Notes under the pieces: generated by a model | Told to the model about the DNA's origin: nothing | What the model saw: only the letters and a program-made list of their open reading frames with translations | Database searches by the model: none | Shown: in pieces, positions 42,300-52,060 of the stretch | Layout: each line of letters starts with the position of its first letter | Position numbering within the stretch: the first letter of the stretch is position 1 | Assembly: GCA_017960985.1 (NCBI GenBank) | Contig: JAGCYD010000063.1 | Location: forward strand, 1-64,000 | Source: Bacteroidaceae bacterium | GTDB lineage: Bacteria; Bacteroidota; Bacteroidia; Bacteroidales; Bacteroidaceae | Direction of reading: 5' to 3' | Length of the DNA stretch: 64,000 bases | Program-made: the position numbers and the translations under genes

Positions 42300-42390
42300 G
42301 ATAATCGCGTATAAATTTTACGACAACAGAAATACCTCACCCACTACGGGTAATTTTTTCAAGCTCCCCACTTTGATAACTCGCGTATAA
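42300..42390 (+). promoter_or_regulatory. Candidate operator pair upstream of the trp operon
   Basis: GATAATCGCGTATAA at 42300-42314 recurs as GATAACTCGCGTATAA at 42375-42390, one inserted base. The second copy lies in the spacer of the trp promoter, between its -33 and -7 boxes. The separation (75 bp) is about seven helical turns, so a looped repressor is possible. No TrpR-like site or leader peptide was recognised. Confidence 0.4.
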
Positions 42391-42402
42391 TCACTAACTT
42401 TG
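42372..42402 (+). promoter_or_regulatory. trp operon promoter
   Basis: TTTG, 19 bp, TAACTTTG; the -7 box ends 21 nt before the trpB ATG. The leader is too short for an attenuator. Confidence 0.72.
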
Positions 42403-42423
42403 TAGGCCAAATTAGCACATAGG

Positions 42424-43629
42424 ATGAAAACTTACCAACAAACAGACGAAAACGGCTTCTATGGTCGTTTTGGCGGTGCCTATATTCCAGAGGTGCTATA
42501 CAAGACCGTAGAAGACCTTAAACAGCAATACCTTACAATCATTGAAAGCGAGAGTTTCCAAAAGGAATACTGTCAATTATTGCGTGACTATGTAGGCCGT
42601 CCGAGCCCATTGTACTATGCTGAACGCATGAGTCAGAAGTATGGTTGCAAACTCTATTTGAAACGCGAGGACTTAAACCATACTGGGGCTCACAAAATCA
42701 ACAATGCCATCGGACAAGCCCTGCTTGCCAAGCGTATGGGTAAGACGCGCATCATTGCCGAAACGGGAGCTGGCCAACATGGTGTAGCCACAGCAACAGT
42801 GTGTGCACTGATGAATCTGCCTTGCCGCGTATATATGGGAGCATTGGATGTGGAGCGACAGCATGTCAATGTGGAGCGTATGCGTATGTTGGGCGCCGAG
42901 GTTTTCCCCGTAGAAAGCGGGAACAAGACCCTGAAGGACGCCACCAACGAAGCCATTCGTGACTGGTGTTGCCATCCCAGCGACACCTTCTATATCATCG
43001 GTAGTACCGTAGGGCCGCACCCCTATCCCGATATGGTGGCTCGCCTACAAAGTGTCATTTCCGCCGAAATCAAATATCAACTGCAGGAAAAGGAGGGCCG
43101 CGACTATCCCGACTATCTTATCGCCTGTGTAGGTGGTGGCAGTAATGCCGCAGGTGCCATGTTCCATTATCTCGACGACGAGCGCGTAAAACTGGTGCTG
43201 GCCGAAGCTGGCGGACTGGGCGTTGACACCACAGAAACAGCCGCATCGCTACAATTAGGTTCTGTAGGAATCCTACACGGCAGTCGTATCAAAGTGATGC
43301 AAACCGACGACGGACAAATCGTAGAACCTTACAGCATTTCGGCAGGTCTCGACTATCCCGGCACAGGCCCCATCCATTGTAATCTTCACGAGACAGGACG
43401 CGCCAAAACCGTGGCCATCAACGACAACGAAGCCTTACAGGCTGCCTTCGAACTCACCCGTCTGGAAGGTATCATTCCCGCTTTGGAGAGCAGTCATGCC
43501 TTGGCTATCCTGCCCAAAATGAAGTTCAAGAAGGACGACATCGTGGTGCTCAATGTTAGCGGACGCGGCGACAAAGACCTCTCAACCTATCTGGCACACA
43601 AGGACGAAATCGACTATGGCAAAATATAA
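42424..43629 (+). CDS. trpB: Tryptophan synthase beta chain
   Basis: 401 aa. Joins indole and serine to form tryptophan in a complex with TrpA. The PLP lysine lies in [16 protein letters not shown]; the phosphate loop is [14 protein letters not shown]. TrpB1-type length and motifs. First gene of trpBEGDCFA; overlaps trpE by 14 bp. Confidence 0.98.
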   Translation: MKTYQQTDENGFYGRFGGAYIPEVLYKTVEDLKQQYLTIIESESFQKEYCQLLRDYVGRPSPLYYAERMSQKYGCKLYLKREDLNHTGAHKINNAIGQALLAKRMGKTRIIAETGAGQHGVATATVCALMNLPCRVYMGALDVERQHVNVERMRMLGAEVFPVESGNKTLKDATNEAIRDWCCHPSDTFYIIGSTVGPHPYPDMVARLQSVISAEIKYQLQEKEGRDYPDYLIACVGGGSNAAGAMFHYLDDERVKLVLAEAGGLGVDTTETAASLQLGSVGILHGSRIKVMQTDDGQIVEPYSISAGLDYPGTGPIHCNLHETGRAKTVAINDNEALQAAFELTRLEGIIPALESSHALAILPKMKFKKDDIVVLNVSGRGDKDLSTYLAHKDEIDYGKI

Positions 43630-45016
43630 ATACCACACCGTATCGAAAACCATTCTGGGCGACCTACTAACTCCCGTCAGTGCATACTTGAAGGTACGCG
43701 ATGCCTACCCGCAAAGCGCACTGATGGAAAGTTCCGACTACCACAGTGGAGAGAATGCCAAGTCGTTCATTGCTCTGCATCCCATTGCATCGGTAAGCAT
43801 CGAGCATAATGTGGGCAAGGCGCAATATCCTGACGGCACGACAACAGAGCATACCCTTAACAAGGAATATGGTGTAGCAAAAGTCATCAACGACTTTCTG
43901 CACAACTTCGAGATTACGGGCGACGATGTCCACAATTGCGGACTCTTCGGCTACACCTCGTTCAATGCCGTGCGATATTTCGAGGACATTCCCATAAAGG
44001 ACGAGACACAGGAAAAGAACGATGCCCCCGACATGTTGTACATCTTGTACAAGGATGTGGTGGTATTCGACCATTTCCGCAACGAACTGACACTGATAGA
44101 ACTACTCGAAGAAGGAGAGTCTGACGACCTCGACCAACTGGAACTCGACCTCAAGGGGCGAGCCTATCAGACCTACGACTTCCGCCCTGTCGGTGAATAT
44201 AAAAGCACACTGACCGACGACGAACACCGCGAGAACATCCGCAAGTGCATTGCGCACTGTTTGCGAGGAGATGTTTTCCAGATTGTACCCTCACGCCGTT
44301 TCACGCAAAGATACGAGGGCGACGACTTCAAACTATATCGTGCCCTGCGTAGCATCAACCCAAGTCCATACCTGTTCTATTTCGACTTCGGCGGTTTCCG
44401 CATCTTCGGGTCTTCCCCCGAGACACATTGCCGCATCGAAGGACGAAAAGCCTACATCGACCCCATCGCTGGCACGACCAAGCGAACAGGCAATGCCGAG
44501 GAAGACCGCAAGAATGCGCTCTACCTGAAGAACGACCCGAAGGAGAATGCCGAACATGTTATGCTGGTGGACCTCGCGCGCAACGACCTTTCGCGCAACT
44601 GCCACAATGTACATGTGGAATTCTACAAAGACATGCAGTTCTACAGCCATGTCATTCACTTGGTAAGTCGTGTCTGTGGCGAACTGGACGAAGGGGCAGA
44701 CCCTATACAGGCATTCATCGACACCTTCCCTGCTGGCACATTGAGCGGAGCCCCGAAGGTGCGTGCCATGCAACTCATTTCGGAATACGAGCCACACAAC
44801 CGCGGTGCATACGGCGGATGTATCGGTGTCATCGGATTCGACGGCAGTTTGAATCAGGCCATTACCATCCGTACCTTTGTCAGCCGCAACAACGAACTTT
44901 GGTTCCAGGCTGGCGGTGGCGTAGTTGCCAAGAGTGATGTAGAGTACGAGTTGCAAGAGGTGAACAACAAGCTGGGCGCACTGCGCAAGGCTATAATCAT
45001 GGCAGAAAAACTATGA
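43616..45016 (+). CDS. trpE: Anthranilate synthase component I
   Basis: 466 aa from the ATG at 43616 ([20 protein letters not shown]). Converts chorismate to anthranilate. The C-terminal chorismate domain has [35 protein letters not shown] and [15 protein letters not shown]. The N-terminal ALMESSD is a likely tryptophan feedback site (equivalent of LLES). An in-frame ATG inside trpB (43553) was rejected. Overlaps trpG by ATGA. Confidence 0.97.
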   Translation: MAKYKYHTVSKTILGDLLTPVSAYLKVRDAYPQSALMESSDYHSGENAKSFIALHPIASVSIEHNVGKAQYPDGTTTEHTLNKEYGVAKVINDFLHNFEITGDDVHNCGLFGYTSFNAVRYFEDIPIKDETQEKNDAPDMLYILYKDVVVFDHFRNELTLIELLEEGESDDLDQLELDLKGRAYQTYDFRPVGEYKSTLTDDEHRENIRKCIAHCLRGDVFQIVPSRRFTQRYEGDDFKLYRALRSINPSPYLFYFDFGGFRIFGSSPETHCRIEGRKAYIDPIAGTTKRTGNAEEDRKNALYLKNDPKENAEHVMLVDLARNDLSRNCHNVHVEFYKDMQFYSHVIHLVSRVCGELDEGADPIQAFIDTFPAGTLSGAPKVRAMQLISEYEPHNRGAYGGCIGVIGFDGSLNQAITIRTFVSRNNELWFQAGGGVVAKSDVEYELQEVNNKLGALRKAIIMAEKL

Positions 45017-45582
45017 AAAGAAAGATAGTCATCATAGACAACTACGATTCGTTCACCTACAACCTCAGCCACCTTGTTAAGGAACTCGGGGCAGAAGTGA
45101 CCGTATATCGTAACGACAAGTTCGAAATGTCCCAACTGGAATCTTTCGACAAAATCATCCTATCTCCAGGTCCCGGTATTCCCTGCGAAGCCGGATTACT
45201 ACTCGATGTCATCCGCACCTATGCAGGACGGAAGCCCATTCTCGGTGTATGCCTCGGCCATCAGGCCATTGGCGAGGTATTTGGCGGAACCCTGACAAAC
45301 CTAAGCAGTGTATTCCACGGTGTAGCCACACCTTCGCACATCACCGTCAGGGACTACATCTTCGAGGGACTGCCCAACACCATCGAAATCGGGCGCTATC
45401 ATTCGTGGGTAGTCGATGCCGACACCCTACCCGACTGTCTGGAGGTTACAAGTGTATCGGACGAAGGCTATATCATGTCAATGCGCCATCGGGAGTTCGA
45501 TGTGCGTGGCATACAATATCATCCCGAAAGCGTGCTTACGCCCGACGGTAAGACGATCTTAAAGAACTGGTTAGAACGATGA
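45013..45582 (+). CDS. trpG: Anthranilate synthase component II (glutamine amidotransferase)
   Basis: 189 aa class I amidotransferase supplying ammonia to TrpE. Catalytic Cys in GVCLGHQAIGEVFGG and the His/Glu pair in IQYHPESVLT. Overlaps both neighbours by ATGA. Confidence 0.97.
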   Translation: MKRKIVIIDNYDSFTYNLSHLVKELGAEVTVYRNDKFEMSQLESFDKIILSPGPGIPCEAGLLLDVIRTYAGRKPILGVCLGHQAIGEVFGGTLTNLSSVFHGVATPSHITVRDYIFEGLPNTIEIGRYHSWVVDADTLPDCLEVTSVSDEGYIMSMRHREFDVRGIQYHPESVLTPDGKTILKNWLER

Positions 45583-46574
45583 AGAAATATCTGACAAAAC
45601 AGATTGAGGGCGGAACGCTGACACGCGAGGAAACCCACGAAATCATGCTGGGCATCACCCGCGAAGCCTACACCGACTGCCAAATTGCAGCCCTGCTGAT
45701 GGGCATGCAGATACGCGGTGTTACGGTAGATGAATTACTGGGATTCCGCGACGGACTTCTGGAAACGGGCAAGCACATAGACCTCGGCAACGAGGTGACG
45801 CTGGACATCGTGGGAACAGGAGGCGACGGAAAGAACACCTTCAACATCTCCACCTGCTCGGCATTCGTCATTGCAGGTGCAGGCTACAAGGTCACGAAAC
45901 ACGGCAATGGAGGCAGCACCAGTGTAAGCGGTGCAAGCAATGTACTGGCAGAGCATGGTGTGAAGTTCACGGACAATGCCGACATCCTCAAACGCTCGCT
46001 CGACGAGGCCAACATCTGCTACTTCCATGCCCCCTTGTTTGCCTACGGCATGAAGTTCGTCGGACCTACCCGAAAGGCATTGGGAGTCCCCACCTGCTTC
46101 AACTTATTAGGCCCGTTGGTAAATCCCTGTCAGCCGAAATGCTCACTTCACGGCACGGCCAACCAAAGTCAGATGCGACTGTACATCAATGTACACCAGA
46201 AGATTGGCGACACCTTTGGCGTGGTGAACAGTTACGACGGCTACGACGAGATTTCGCTGACCAGCGGTTTCAAACTGACCACCAACAACTTCGAAAAGGT
46301 ATTCACGCCCAAAGACCTCGGCTTCAACTATGTTGAGCCACAAGAAATATACGGCGGTCAAACTGCAGAAGAGGCCTGCAAGATATTCGACCATGTACTG
46401 GAAGGCACGGCCAGCGAGGCACAAAAGAATGTGATTTTGGCCAATGCGGCCTGTGGTATCAGCATCATCGACCGCAACTTGAGTATAGAGGAAAGCATTG
46501 CCCTTGCTCGCGAATCGTTGGAGAGCGGCAAGGCACTGGCTTGTTTCCGTAAATTCGTGGAACTGAATTCATGA
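45579..46574 (+). CDS. trpD: Anthranilate phosphoribosyltransferase
   Basis: 331 aa. Attaches phosphoribose to anthranilate. The glycine-rich DIVGTGGDGKNTFNISTCSA and KHGNGGSTSVSGASN loops bind PRPP and anthranilate. Overlaps trpC by ATGA. Confidence 0.97.
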   Translation: MKKYLTKQIEGGTLTREETHEIMLGITREAYTDCQIAALLMGMQIRGVTVDELLGFRDGLLETGKHIDLGNEVTLDIVGTGGDGKNTFNISTCSAFVIAGAGYKVTKHGNGGSTSVSGASNVLAEHGVKFTDNADILKRSLDEANICYFHAPLFAYGMKFVGPTRKALGVPTCFNLLGPLVNPCQPKCSLHGTANQSQMRLYINVHQKIGDTFGVVNSYDGYDEISLTSGFKLTTNNFEKVFTPKDLGFNYVEPQEIYGGQTAEEACKIFDHVLEGTASEAQKNVILANAACGISIIDRNLSIEESIALARESLESGKALACFRKFVELNS

Positions 46575-47359
46575 AAGATATTCTGGAGGAGATAGTTGCG
46601 TGGAAGCGCATCGAGGTGGCTCAACAGAAAGAACTGTTGCCGCCCCGACAATTGTATGCTAAGGTTGAGAACCTCATGACAAGCCTCAGCCGTCGCAGTA
46701 TGCGCCAGTCCTTAGCCGACAGCCCCTACGGAATCATAGCCGAGTTCAAGCGGAAAAGCCCATCGAAAGGATGGATTCATCCCGACATCGAGCCCGAGGA
46801 TGTAGTACCCCTGTACGCCAGCAACGGTGCATCGGCACTCAGCATCCTGACGGACGAGAAATACTTCGGCGGACAAGCAGCATTCATCGAACGCATGCGA
46901 CCGCTGACAGATACTCCTATCCTGCGTAAGGACTTTATCATCGACGAATACCAAATTTTCCAGGCACGGCTTATCGGCGCCGATGCCATACTGCTGATTG
47001 CCGCAGACCTTAGTCAGGAAGAATGCAAGTCGATGACAGCCGTTGCCCACGAACTCGGTTTGGAGGTACTTCTGGAAATGCACAGCGAGGAAGAGTTGGC
47101 TTACGCCGAACTGGATGCCGACATGATTGGCATCAACAATCGCAACCTCGGCACCTTCCACACCAATGTGGAAAACTCCTTCCGTCTGGCAGAACTACTT
47201 CCCAAGGACAAACTGAAAGTCAGCGAGAGCGGCATCAGCAACCCCGACACAATTCGCCAACTACGGCAAGCCGGCTTCCAAGGTTTCCTCATTGGAGAAA
47301 CCTTCATGAAAGAAAAAGACCCCGGATTGGCATTAAAGAACTTTATCGAGGCAATATGA
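46571..47359 (+). CDS. trpC: Indole-3-glycerol phosphate synthase
   Basis: 262 aa (beta/alpha)8 barrel. IAEFKRKSPSKGWI holds the catalytic lysine; LRKDFIIDEYQI and VSESGISNPDTI are further active-site blocks. Separate from TrpF, unlike the fused E. coli enzyme. Overlaps trpF by ATGA. Confidence 0.97.
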   Translation: MKDILEEIVAWKRIEVAQQKELLPPRQLYAKVENLMTSLSRRSMRQSLADSPYGIIAEFKRKSPSKGWIHPDIEPEDVVPLYASNGASALSILTDEKYFGGQAAFIERMRPLTDTPILRKDFIIDEYQIFQARLIGADAILLIAADLSQEECKSMTAVAHELGLEVLLEMHSEEELAYAELDADMIGINNRNLGTFHTNVENSFRLAELLPKDKLKVSESGISNPDTIRQLRQAGFQGFLIGETFMKEKDPGLALKNFIEAI

Positions 47360-47964
47360 TTATCAAGGTATGCGGTATGCGCGATGCCCAAAACATTCGC
47401 GAGGTAGAAACACTCAAGCCCACGATGATGGGCTTCATCTGCTGGGAAGGCTCGTCGCGCAATGTTGCAGAGGCGCCTGCCCACCTCCCTTCGTGCATCC
47501 GCGTGGGAGTATTTGTCAATCCAACCCCCGATTATGTGCGTCGTAAGGTAAATCAGTTGAAACTTAACCGCATCCAGCTGCATGGCAACGAATCGCCACA
47601 ACTCTGTCAGGAGTTGATAGCCATAACGGGGCTCCCCGTGATAAAAGCCATATCCGTCAGGAAGAAGGAAGACATCGAACAATACCGCCAATACAGAGGT
47701 ATTGCCGACCTGATACTATTCGACACCAAATGCAAAACTGTCGGCGGCAGTGGAGAACTCTTCGACTGGGACATACTGGAAGCCTACGACGGTGACATCC
47801 CCTTCCTGCTGGCTGGGGGCATTGGTCTGCAAGATGCCAATCGCGTACGACAATTCCAACATTCCCAGTTCATCGGAGTGGACCTCAACAGCCGCTTCGA
47901 ACTGCGACAGGGAGTCAAAGATGTCACTTCACTAAAGCACTTCATAAATAAGATAAGAGAATGA
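47356..47964 (+). CDS. trpF: Phosphoribosylanthranilate isomerase
   Basis: 202 aa from MIIKVCGMRDAQNIREVE; KVCGMR holds the catalytic Cys, and LLAGGIGLQDANRVRQ is near the C-terminus. A longer in-frame ORF starting at 47023 lies inside trpC and is rejected. Overlaps trpA by ATGA. Confidence 0.96.
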   Translation: MIIKVCGMRDAQNIREVETLKPTMMGFICWEGSSRNVAEAPAHLPSCIRVGVFVNPTPDYVRRKVNQLKLNRIQLHGNESPQLCQELIAITGLPVIKAISVRKKEDIEQYRQYRGIADLILFDTKCKTVGGSGELFDWDILEAYDGDIPFLLAGGIGLQDANRVRQFQHSQFIGVDLNSRFELRQGVKDVTSLKHFINKIRE

Positions 47965-48734
47965 ATCGCATCAACCAACTCTTCAAAGATAAACAACAAG
48001 GACTGTTATCCCTATATTTCTGTGCCGGGCATCCCAGTGCCGACAATACGGCTGAAGTCATCCGCACCATCGAGCGCAAGGGCTTCGACATGATAGAGGT
48101 AGGTATTCCTTTCAGCGACCCTATGGCCGACGGTCCCGTCATTCAGGATGCCGCCACCAAGGCCCTGCGCAATGGCATGAGCCTCAAGCGCCTGTTCGGG
48201 CAATTAAAGGACATTCGTCAAGATGTCAAGATACCCCTCATCCTCATGGGATACATGAACCCCATCTACCAAATGGGCTACGAGACCTTCTTCCAGCAAT
48301 GTGCCGACTGCGGCATCGATGGTGCCATCATTCCCGACCTTCCCTTCAAGGACTATATGGAAGAGGTGAAGCCCATTGCCGACCGTTACGACATCCGTGT
48401 CATCATGCTGATTACACCCGAAACCAGCGACGAGCGCATCCGCTTCATCGACGAGAATACCGACGGATTCATCTATATGGTTTCCAGTGCCGCCGTGACT
48501 GGAGCCCAGAAAGAGTTTGATGCCGCCAAACAGGCCTACTTCAATCATGTCAACCAGATGCAACTACACAATCCTCGCATGATTGGCTTCGGCATTTCAA
48601 ACCGCCAAACCCTCGAAAGCGCACAGCAGAATGCCGCAGGTGCCATCGTCGGCTCCAAGTTCGTGCAACTCCTCGAACAGACCGGCAATGCCGCCGCTGC
48701 CTGCGATGCCCTACTCGATGCCCTGAAGCGTTGA
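47961..48734 (+). CDS. trpA: Tryptophan synthase alpha chain
   Basis: 257 aa. Cleaves indole-3-glycerol phosphate, delivering indole to TrpB. EVGIPFSDPMADGPVIQDAA and GIDGAIIPDLPF contain the catalytic Glu and Asp. Last gene of the operon; a terminator-like hairpin follows. Confidence 0.97.
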   Translation: MNRINQLFKDKQQGLLSLYFCAGHPSADNTAEVIRTIERKGFDMIEVGIPFSDPMADGPVIQDAATKALRNGMSLKRLFGQLKDIRQDVKIPLILMGYMNPIYQMGYETFFQQCADCGIDGAIIPDLPFKDYMEEVKPIADRYDIRVIMLITPETSDERIRFIDENTDGFIYMVSSAAVTGAQKEFDAAKQAYFNHVNQMQLHNPRMIGFGISNRQTLESAQQNAAGAIVGSKFVQLLEQTGNAAAACDALLDALKR

Positions 48735-48800
48735 CCTTGACAACAGACATCCTGGCAAAACATAGGGAAGATTATACAAAATCCTACTTCAAAAAAACGA

Positions 48801-48829
48801 GAATATCTGAAGTGTCACTTCAAATATTC
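48801..48829 (+). terminator. Probable terminator of the trp operon
   Basis: Arms GAATATCTGAAGTG / CACTTCAAATATTC (one mismatch), followed by CCCGCTTTTC; 67 bp after trpA. Confidence 0.6.
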
Positions 48830-49058
48830 CCGCTTTTCATTGGTCGTTCTACATCTTCATTTATAGTAGCCACCTAAATGCGCGACATTTGCACTCGTTC
48901 AGTGCATTATTGTATGTTTGCTATCGGACTCTTGTATTAAACAAGCGTCCCTGCCGCTCAAACAAAAGAGACCACCCTGATTCCTAATTGTGGCAAATTC
49001 GCCATAATTAAAGTTGGGGTATATATGAAAGAAAAACAAGGGAAACTTATACCCCGTC

Positions 49059-49166
49059 AAATCAACACTGATGATTTGAAAAATCAACGGCAATGATTTT
49101 GAAATTTAATACTAATGATTTTCGAAATCAACGGTGTTGATTTTTGGACGAGACAATATTGATTTT
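49059..49166. repeat. Palindromic tandem array with exact 22-bp period
   Basis: The word TGATTTK starts at 49072, 49094, 49116, 49138 and 49160, five times at exactly 22 bp. ATCAAC starts at 49061, 49083 and 49127, also in phase. Units 1, 2 and 4 are palindromic: TCAAATCA..TGATTTGA, AAAATCA..TGATTTT, AAATCAA..TTGATTT. Sequence differs completely from the 29.5-kb array, but the period and palindromic design are alike. Confidence 0.8.
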
Positions 49167-49237
49167 TGAGGGGGTAACTAAACCCCGTGTCGAGCATACG
49201 GTAATCTCTGAAAAATTGCTTATTGCAAATTCAAAAA

Positions 49238-49273
49238 GCATACGGTATTCACCACATGGTGATTGCCGTATGC
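49238..49273 (-). terminator. Terminator after gldE
   Basis: 17-nt arms with two mismatches (GCATACGGTATTCACCA / TGGTGATTGCCGTATGC); on the minus strand a TTTTTG run follows. Confidence 0.7.
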
Positions 49274-49301
49274 TCAATATGGGGTATAGTTGAGGGGAAA
49301 T

Positions 49302-50606
49302 TTACGCCTGCTTGACGATGACCTTTATCTTCACGATACGGCGTTCGTCGAGTTCCATCACTTCGAAAGTGATGTGACGATAGGCTATCTTTTCGTGTAG
49401 TTTGGGGAACTCGCCCTTTATCTCGAGAAGCAGGCCAGCAAGGGTATCGGCATCGCCCTCTACCTCCTCGAAGAAGTCGTCGTCGAGCCCCACAACACGG
49501 AAGAAGTCGCTCAAGGGGCATTTGGCCTCGAAAACATAGGTATTTTGGTTCAGGCGGACATAGGGACGCTCTACATCATCGTACTCGTCGTCTATCTCGC
49601 CCACAATCTCCTCCAGGATGTCTTCCATCGTGACAATACCACTGGTGCCGCCGAACTCGTCCACGACTATGGCGATATGGACTTTGTTACGCTGGAAATC
49701 GCGAAGAAGGTCGTCTATCATCTTGGTTTCGGGCACGAAATAGGGGGGACGGATAAGGCTCTGCCAACGGAAGTTGGCGGGCTTGCCCAAATGGGGGAGC
49801 AGGTCCTTAATGTAAAGCACGCCCTTAATGTTGTCCTCGTTGCCCGAATACACGGGTATGCGCGAATAGTTGTTCTCGACAATACACTTCAGTACCTCAG
49901 GGAAGGGGGTACGCATCTCAAGGTCCACCATATCGACACGGGGGGTCATCACCTCGCGTGCCATCTCTCCACCAAAACGAATGATACCCTGCAGCATACT
50001 ACTTTCCTCGGCAATCTCTTTCTGGTCGGTCAGTTCGAGTGCCTGCTCCAGTTCGTCCACCGTGAGCGACTGCGACTCGTGGTCGAGTATGCGCTCGGTC
50101 AGTCCCTTGGAACGCACGAGCAGGGAGGAGATGGGATAGAACACATAGTTGAGCACCACGAAAACGGGCGCGGCACAACGACCGAAAGCCAGCCGATGCT
50201 GAACGGAATATATCTTGGGCAGCACCTCGCCGAAAAGCAGCAAGAGGAAGGTGAGCAACACTGTCATGACGAGGAACTCGGCCCACTGCGCCACTCCGAA
50301 ATCGAAGATTTGCAGGAAGGCATAGTTGAGCATCATGATGATGGCCACATTCACCAGATTGTTGGAAATGAGAATGGTGGCAAGCAGGCGTTCGCGGTCG
50401 GCACGCAATCGGGATATCTTGCTGTCGGAAGCATGTCGCCCCTCTTCCACCTCGCTAAGATCGGCAGGGGTCAGGGAAAAGAAGGCCACCTCGGAAGCCG
50501 ACACGAATCCCGAGCAGAACAGGAGCAACAAGGCTATACAAAGGACAATGACACAACCCAAGGTAGGTTGTGTCACCGTTATCTGCTGAAATACAGTGCA
50601 ATCCAT
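49302..50606 (-). CDS. gldE: CNNM/CBS-domain membrane protein, GldE-like
   Basis: 434 aa. Three or four N-terminal helices of the CNNM transporter domain ([40 protein letters not shown]), two CBS domains in the middle ([36 protein letters not shown]) and a C-terminal CorC_HlyC domain. In Bacteroidetes this protein, next to ssb, is called GldE after a gliding gene, though non-gliding species carry it; its actual job may be ion transport. Its ATG shares a base with the ssb stop. Confidence 0.87.
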   Translation of the reverse strand: MDCTVFQQITVTQPTLGCVIVLCIALLLLFCSGFVSASEVAFFSLTPADLSEVEEGRHASDSKISRLRADRERLLATILISNNLVNVAIIMMLNYAFLQIFDFGVAQWAEFLVMTVLLTFLLLLFGEVLPKIYSVQHRLAFGRCAAPVFVVLNYVFYPISSLLVRSKGLTERILDHESQSLTVDELEQALELTDQKEIAEESSMLQGIIRFGGEMAREVMTPRVDMVDLEMRTPFPEVLKCIVENNYSRIPVYSGNEDNIKGVLYIKDLLPHLGKPANFRWQSLIRPPYFVPETKMIDDLLRDFQRNKVHIAIVVDEFGGTSGIVTMEDILEEIVGEIDDEYDDVERPYVRLNQNTYVFEAKCPLSDFFRVVGLDDDFFEEVEGDADTLAGLLLEIKGEFPKLHEKIAYRHITFEVMELDERRIVKIKVIVKQA

Positions 50607-51019
50607 CAGAAGGGAGGCTGTGTATTATCCGTATCGGCGGGCTGTTCAGGAGCCACCGGCTGTGCAGCAGTTGGCTGCGTCGCACGCGGTGAAGAGAGGA
50701 ACTCGATGTTGTCTGCCCAAACCTCTGTTACAAATCTTTTCACACCATTACGGTCGTCGTAGTTACGCGTACGCAACTGTCCCTCGATATAGAGTTTGTC
50801 ACCCTTGTGGACATACTTCTCCACAAATTCGGCTTGCTTGCGCCAAACGACGACATTGTGCCATTCGGTGCGCTCGGGCACCTGAGTACCATTCTGTAAT
50901 GTATAACCTCGCTCGGTGGTGGCAATACGCAATGAGCCAACAGCCACGCCCTGCTCTACATAGCGCACTTCGGGTTCTGCGCCGACATTGCCTATCAGCA
51001 TTACTTTATTCAGTGACAT
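50606..51019 (-). CDS. ssb: Single-stranded DNA-binding protein
   Basis: 137 aa. OB-fold with MSLNKVMLIGNVGAEPEVRY, WRKQAEFVEKYVHKGDKLYI and QLRTRNYDDR. The tail ends DTDNTQPPF, close to the conserved acidic DDDIPF tip that recruits repair proteins. It overlaps gldE by one base. Confidence 0.95.
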   Translation of the reverse strand: MSLNKVMLIGNVGAEPEVRYVEQGVAVGSLRIATTERGYTLQNGTQVPERTEWHNVVVWRKQAEFVEKYVHKGDKLYIEGQLRTRNYDDRNGVKRFVTEVWADNIEFLSSPRATQPTAAQPVAPEQPADTDNTQPPF

Positions 51020-51075
51020 AGTATCTTGTGTTTGTTTTGGACAAAATTACGAAGAATATTCGAGCCGTCCAAATT

Positions 51076-51576
51076 TTATTTGTACGGAATCTTGACGACT
51101 ATCTTGCGTACAGGCTGAGGTTCGTCCACGACCATACAGGGCATGTGGGCATCGGTGGGATAGAGCAATAAATAACTCGCCGGGGAAACCACGCACTTGC
51201 GCACGGAACGGGCTGATGTATAGAATCCGATGTCGGCGGACTCGTCGAACTCGCCCATCAGCTCTTGTACCTCGTCCTTTGGGGCCACATATATCAGTTC
51301 CTCGCCAAAGCCCAACAACTGAACATCGATATAACGACGGTGGAGTTCGTACTTTGAACTGGTCTTGGTTTCGTACTCCTGTACATTGGCGTAGCACCCC
51401 TGCCCTATTTCGTGGCGTCCCAAAGAGAGGGTGGAAAAGTCGGTGTTCTTGAGGAACAGCCCTGCTGCCTCCCAAGCCTCGGGATTCTTACTTATCTGTT
51501 CGGAAAGTGCCGCAAGGTCGTTCTCCGCAGAAAGCGGGAGCGAATGCCACAAGGATATTATCTCTGTCGGAACCAT
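51076..51576 (-). CDS. YhcH/YjgK/YiaL-family protein (DUF386)
   Basis: 166 aa cupin-like protein. HEIGQGCYANVQEYETK, ELHRRYIDVQLLGFGEE and DAHMPCMV are family blocks. Members are linked to sialic-acid and sugar metabolism (EbgC-like). It overlaps nrdG by one base at the 5' end, so it seems to ride on the nrdDG transcript. Confidence 0.82.
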   Translation of the reverse strand: MVPTEIISLWHSLPLSAENDLAALSEQISKNPEAWEAAGLFLKNTDFSTLSLGRHEIGQGCYANVQEYETKTSSKYELHRRYIDVQLLGFGEELIYVAPKDEVQELMGEFDESADIGFYTSARSVRKCVVSPASYLLLYPTDAHMPCMVVDEPQPVRKIVVKIPYK

Positions 51577-52043
51577 TATTTCCAGAATCTATGGGTACTA
51601 TCTTCCAGTTCGTTCTTACCATCCGCATGGCGCACACGCCAAAGAATCTGATTCGTCCCCTTGGTGTTCAAAGGACCGCGCTCGGCATCGTAACGCCCAA
51701 TCTTCAGGTAGTCGAAATTGCAAAGTTCAATCTCATCGGCGATTTCATCCCGACCGCTATACCAGGCGATATTCATGCCAGAATGCTGCTTTGTCCATGC
51801 TGCCAAACGGTTCACTTCGGCAGGGTCGTTGTCACCACCCATGAAACAAACACAGGTGACGCCGACATGACTTTCCAGCATCTGCGAAAGGACTTCTACC
51901 GTTAGTTCATCCCCGACATCTTCCCATAAGTATTTGCTGTGACACCCCTTACAACGAATGGGGCATCCGCTAATACTTATGGCAAGAGTTATCTCGTCGG
52001 GAATCTCCGCAAATACCTCCTTCGTATCTACGAACTTGAGCAT
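51576..52043 (-). CDS. nrdG: Anaerobic ribonucleotide reductase activating protein
   Basis: 155 aa radical SAM activase that places the glycyl radical on NrdD. Cluster motif SGCPIRCKGCHS (CxxxCxxC) and CFMGGDNDPAEV. Seventeen bp after nrdD. Confidence 0.95.
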   Translation of the reverse strand: MLKFVDTKEVFAEIPDEITLAISISGCPIRCKGCHSKYLWEDVGDELTVEVLSQMLESHVGVTCVCFMGGDNDPAEVNRLAAWTKQHSGMNIAWYSGRDEIADEIELCNFDYLKIGRYDAERGPLNTKGTNQILWRVRHADGKNELEDSTHRFWK

Positions 52044-52060
52044 CGATTCCGTTTATAACC

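Larger units (their letters stand above)
48735..49301. other. 567-bp non-coding region between trpA and gldE
   Basis: Convergent ends. Contains the trp terminator, a stretch without recognisable features (48850-49050), the 22-bp palindromic array, and the gldE terminator. No ORF here looks real. GCATACGG occurs three times (49194, 49238, and inverted at 49266). Confidence 0.6.

Noticed and set aside
42403..42423. trp leader peptide or attenuator
   Set aside because: Only 21 nt lie between the -7 box and trpB; no Trp codons or alternative hairpins fit.
47023..47355. Longer start for trpF inside trpC
   Set aside because: The extra residues do not belong to the family, and the ATGA overlap at 47356 fits the rest of the operon.
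49059..49166. CRISPR array or attenuator
   Set aside because: No spacers or cas genes; located at convergent gene ends, so not a leader.
49545..50762. 405-codon open frame antisense to gldE and ssb
   Set aside because: Runs across two real genes on the other strand; His-rich nonsense composition.
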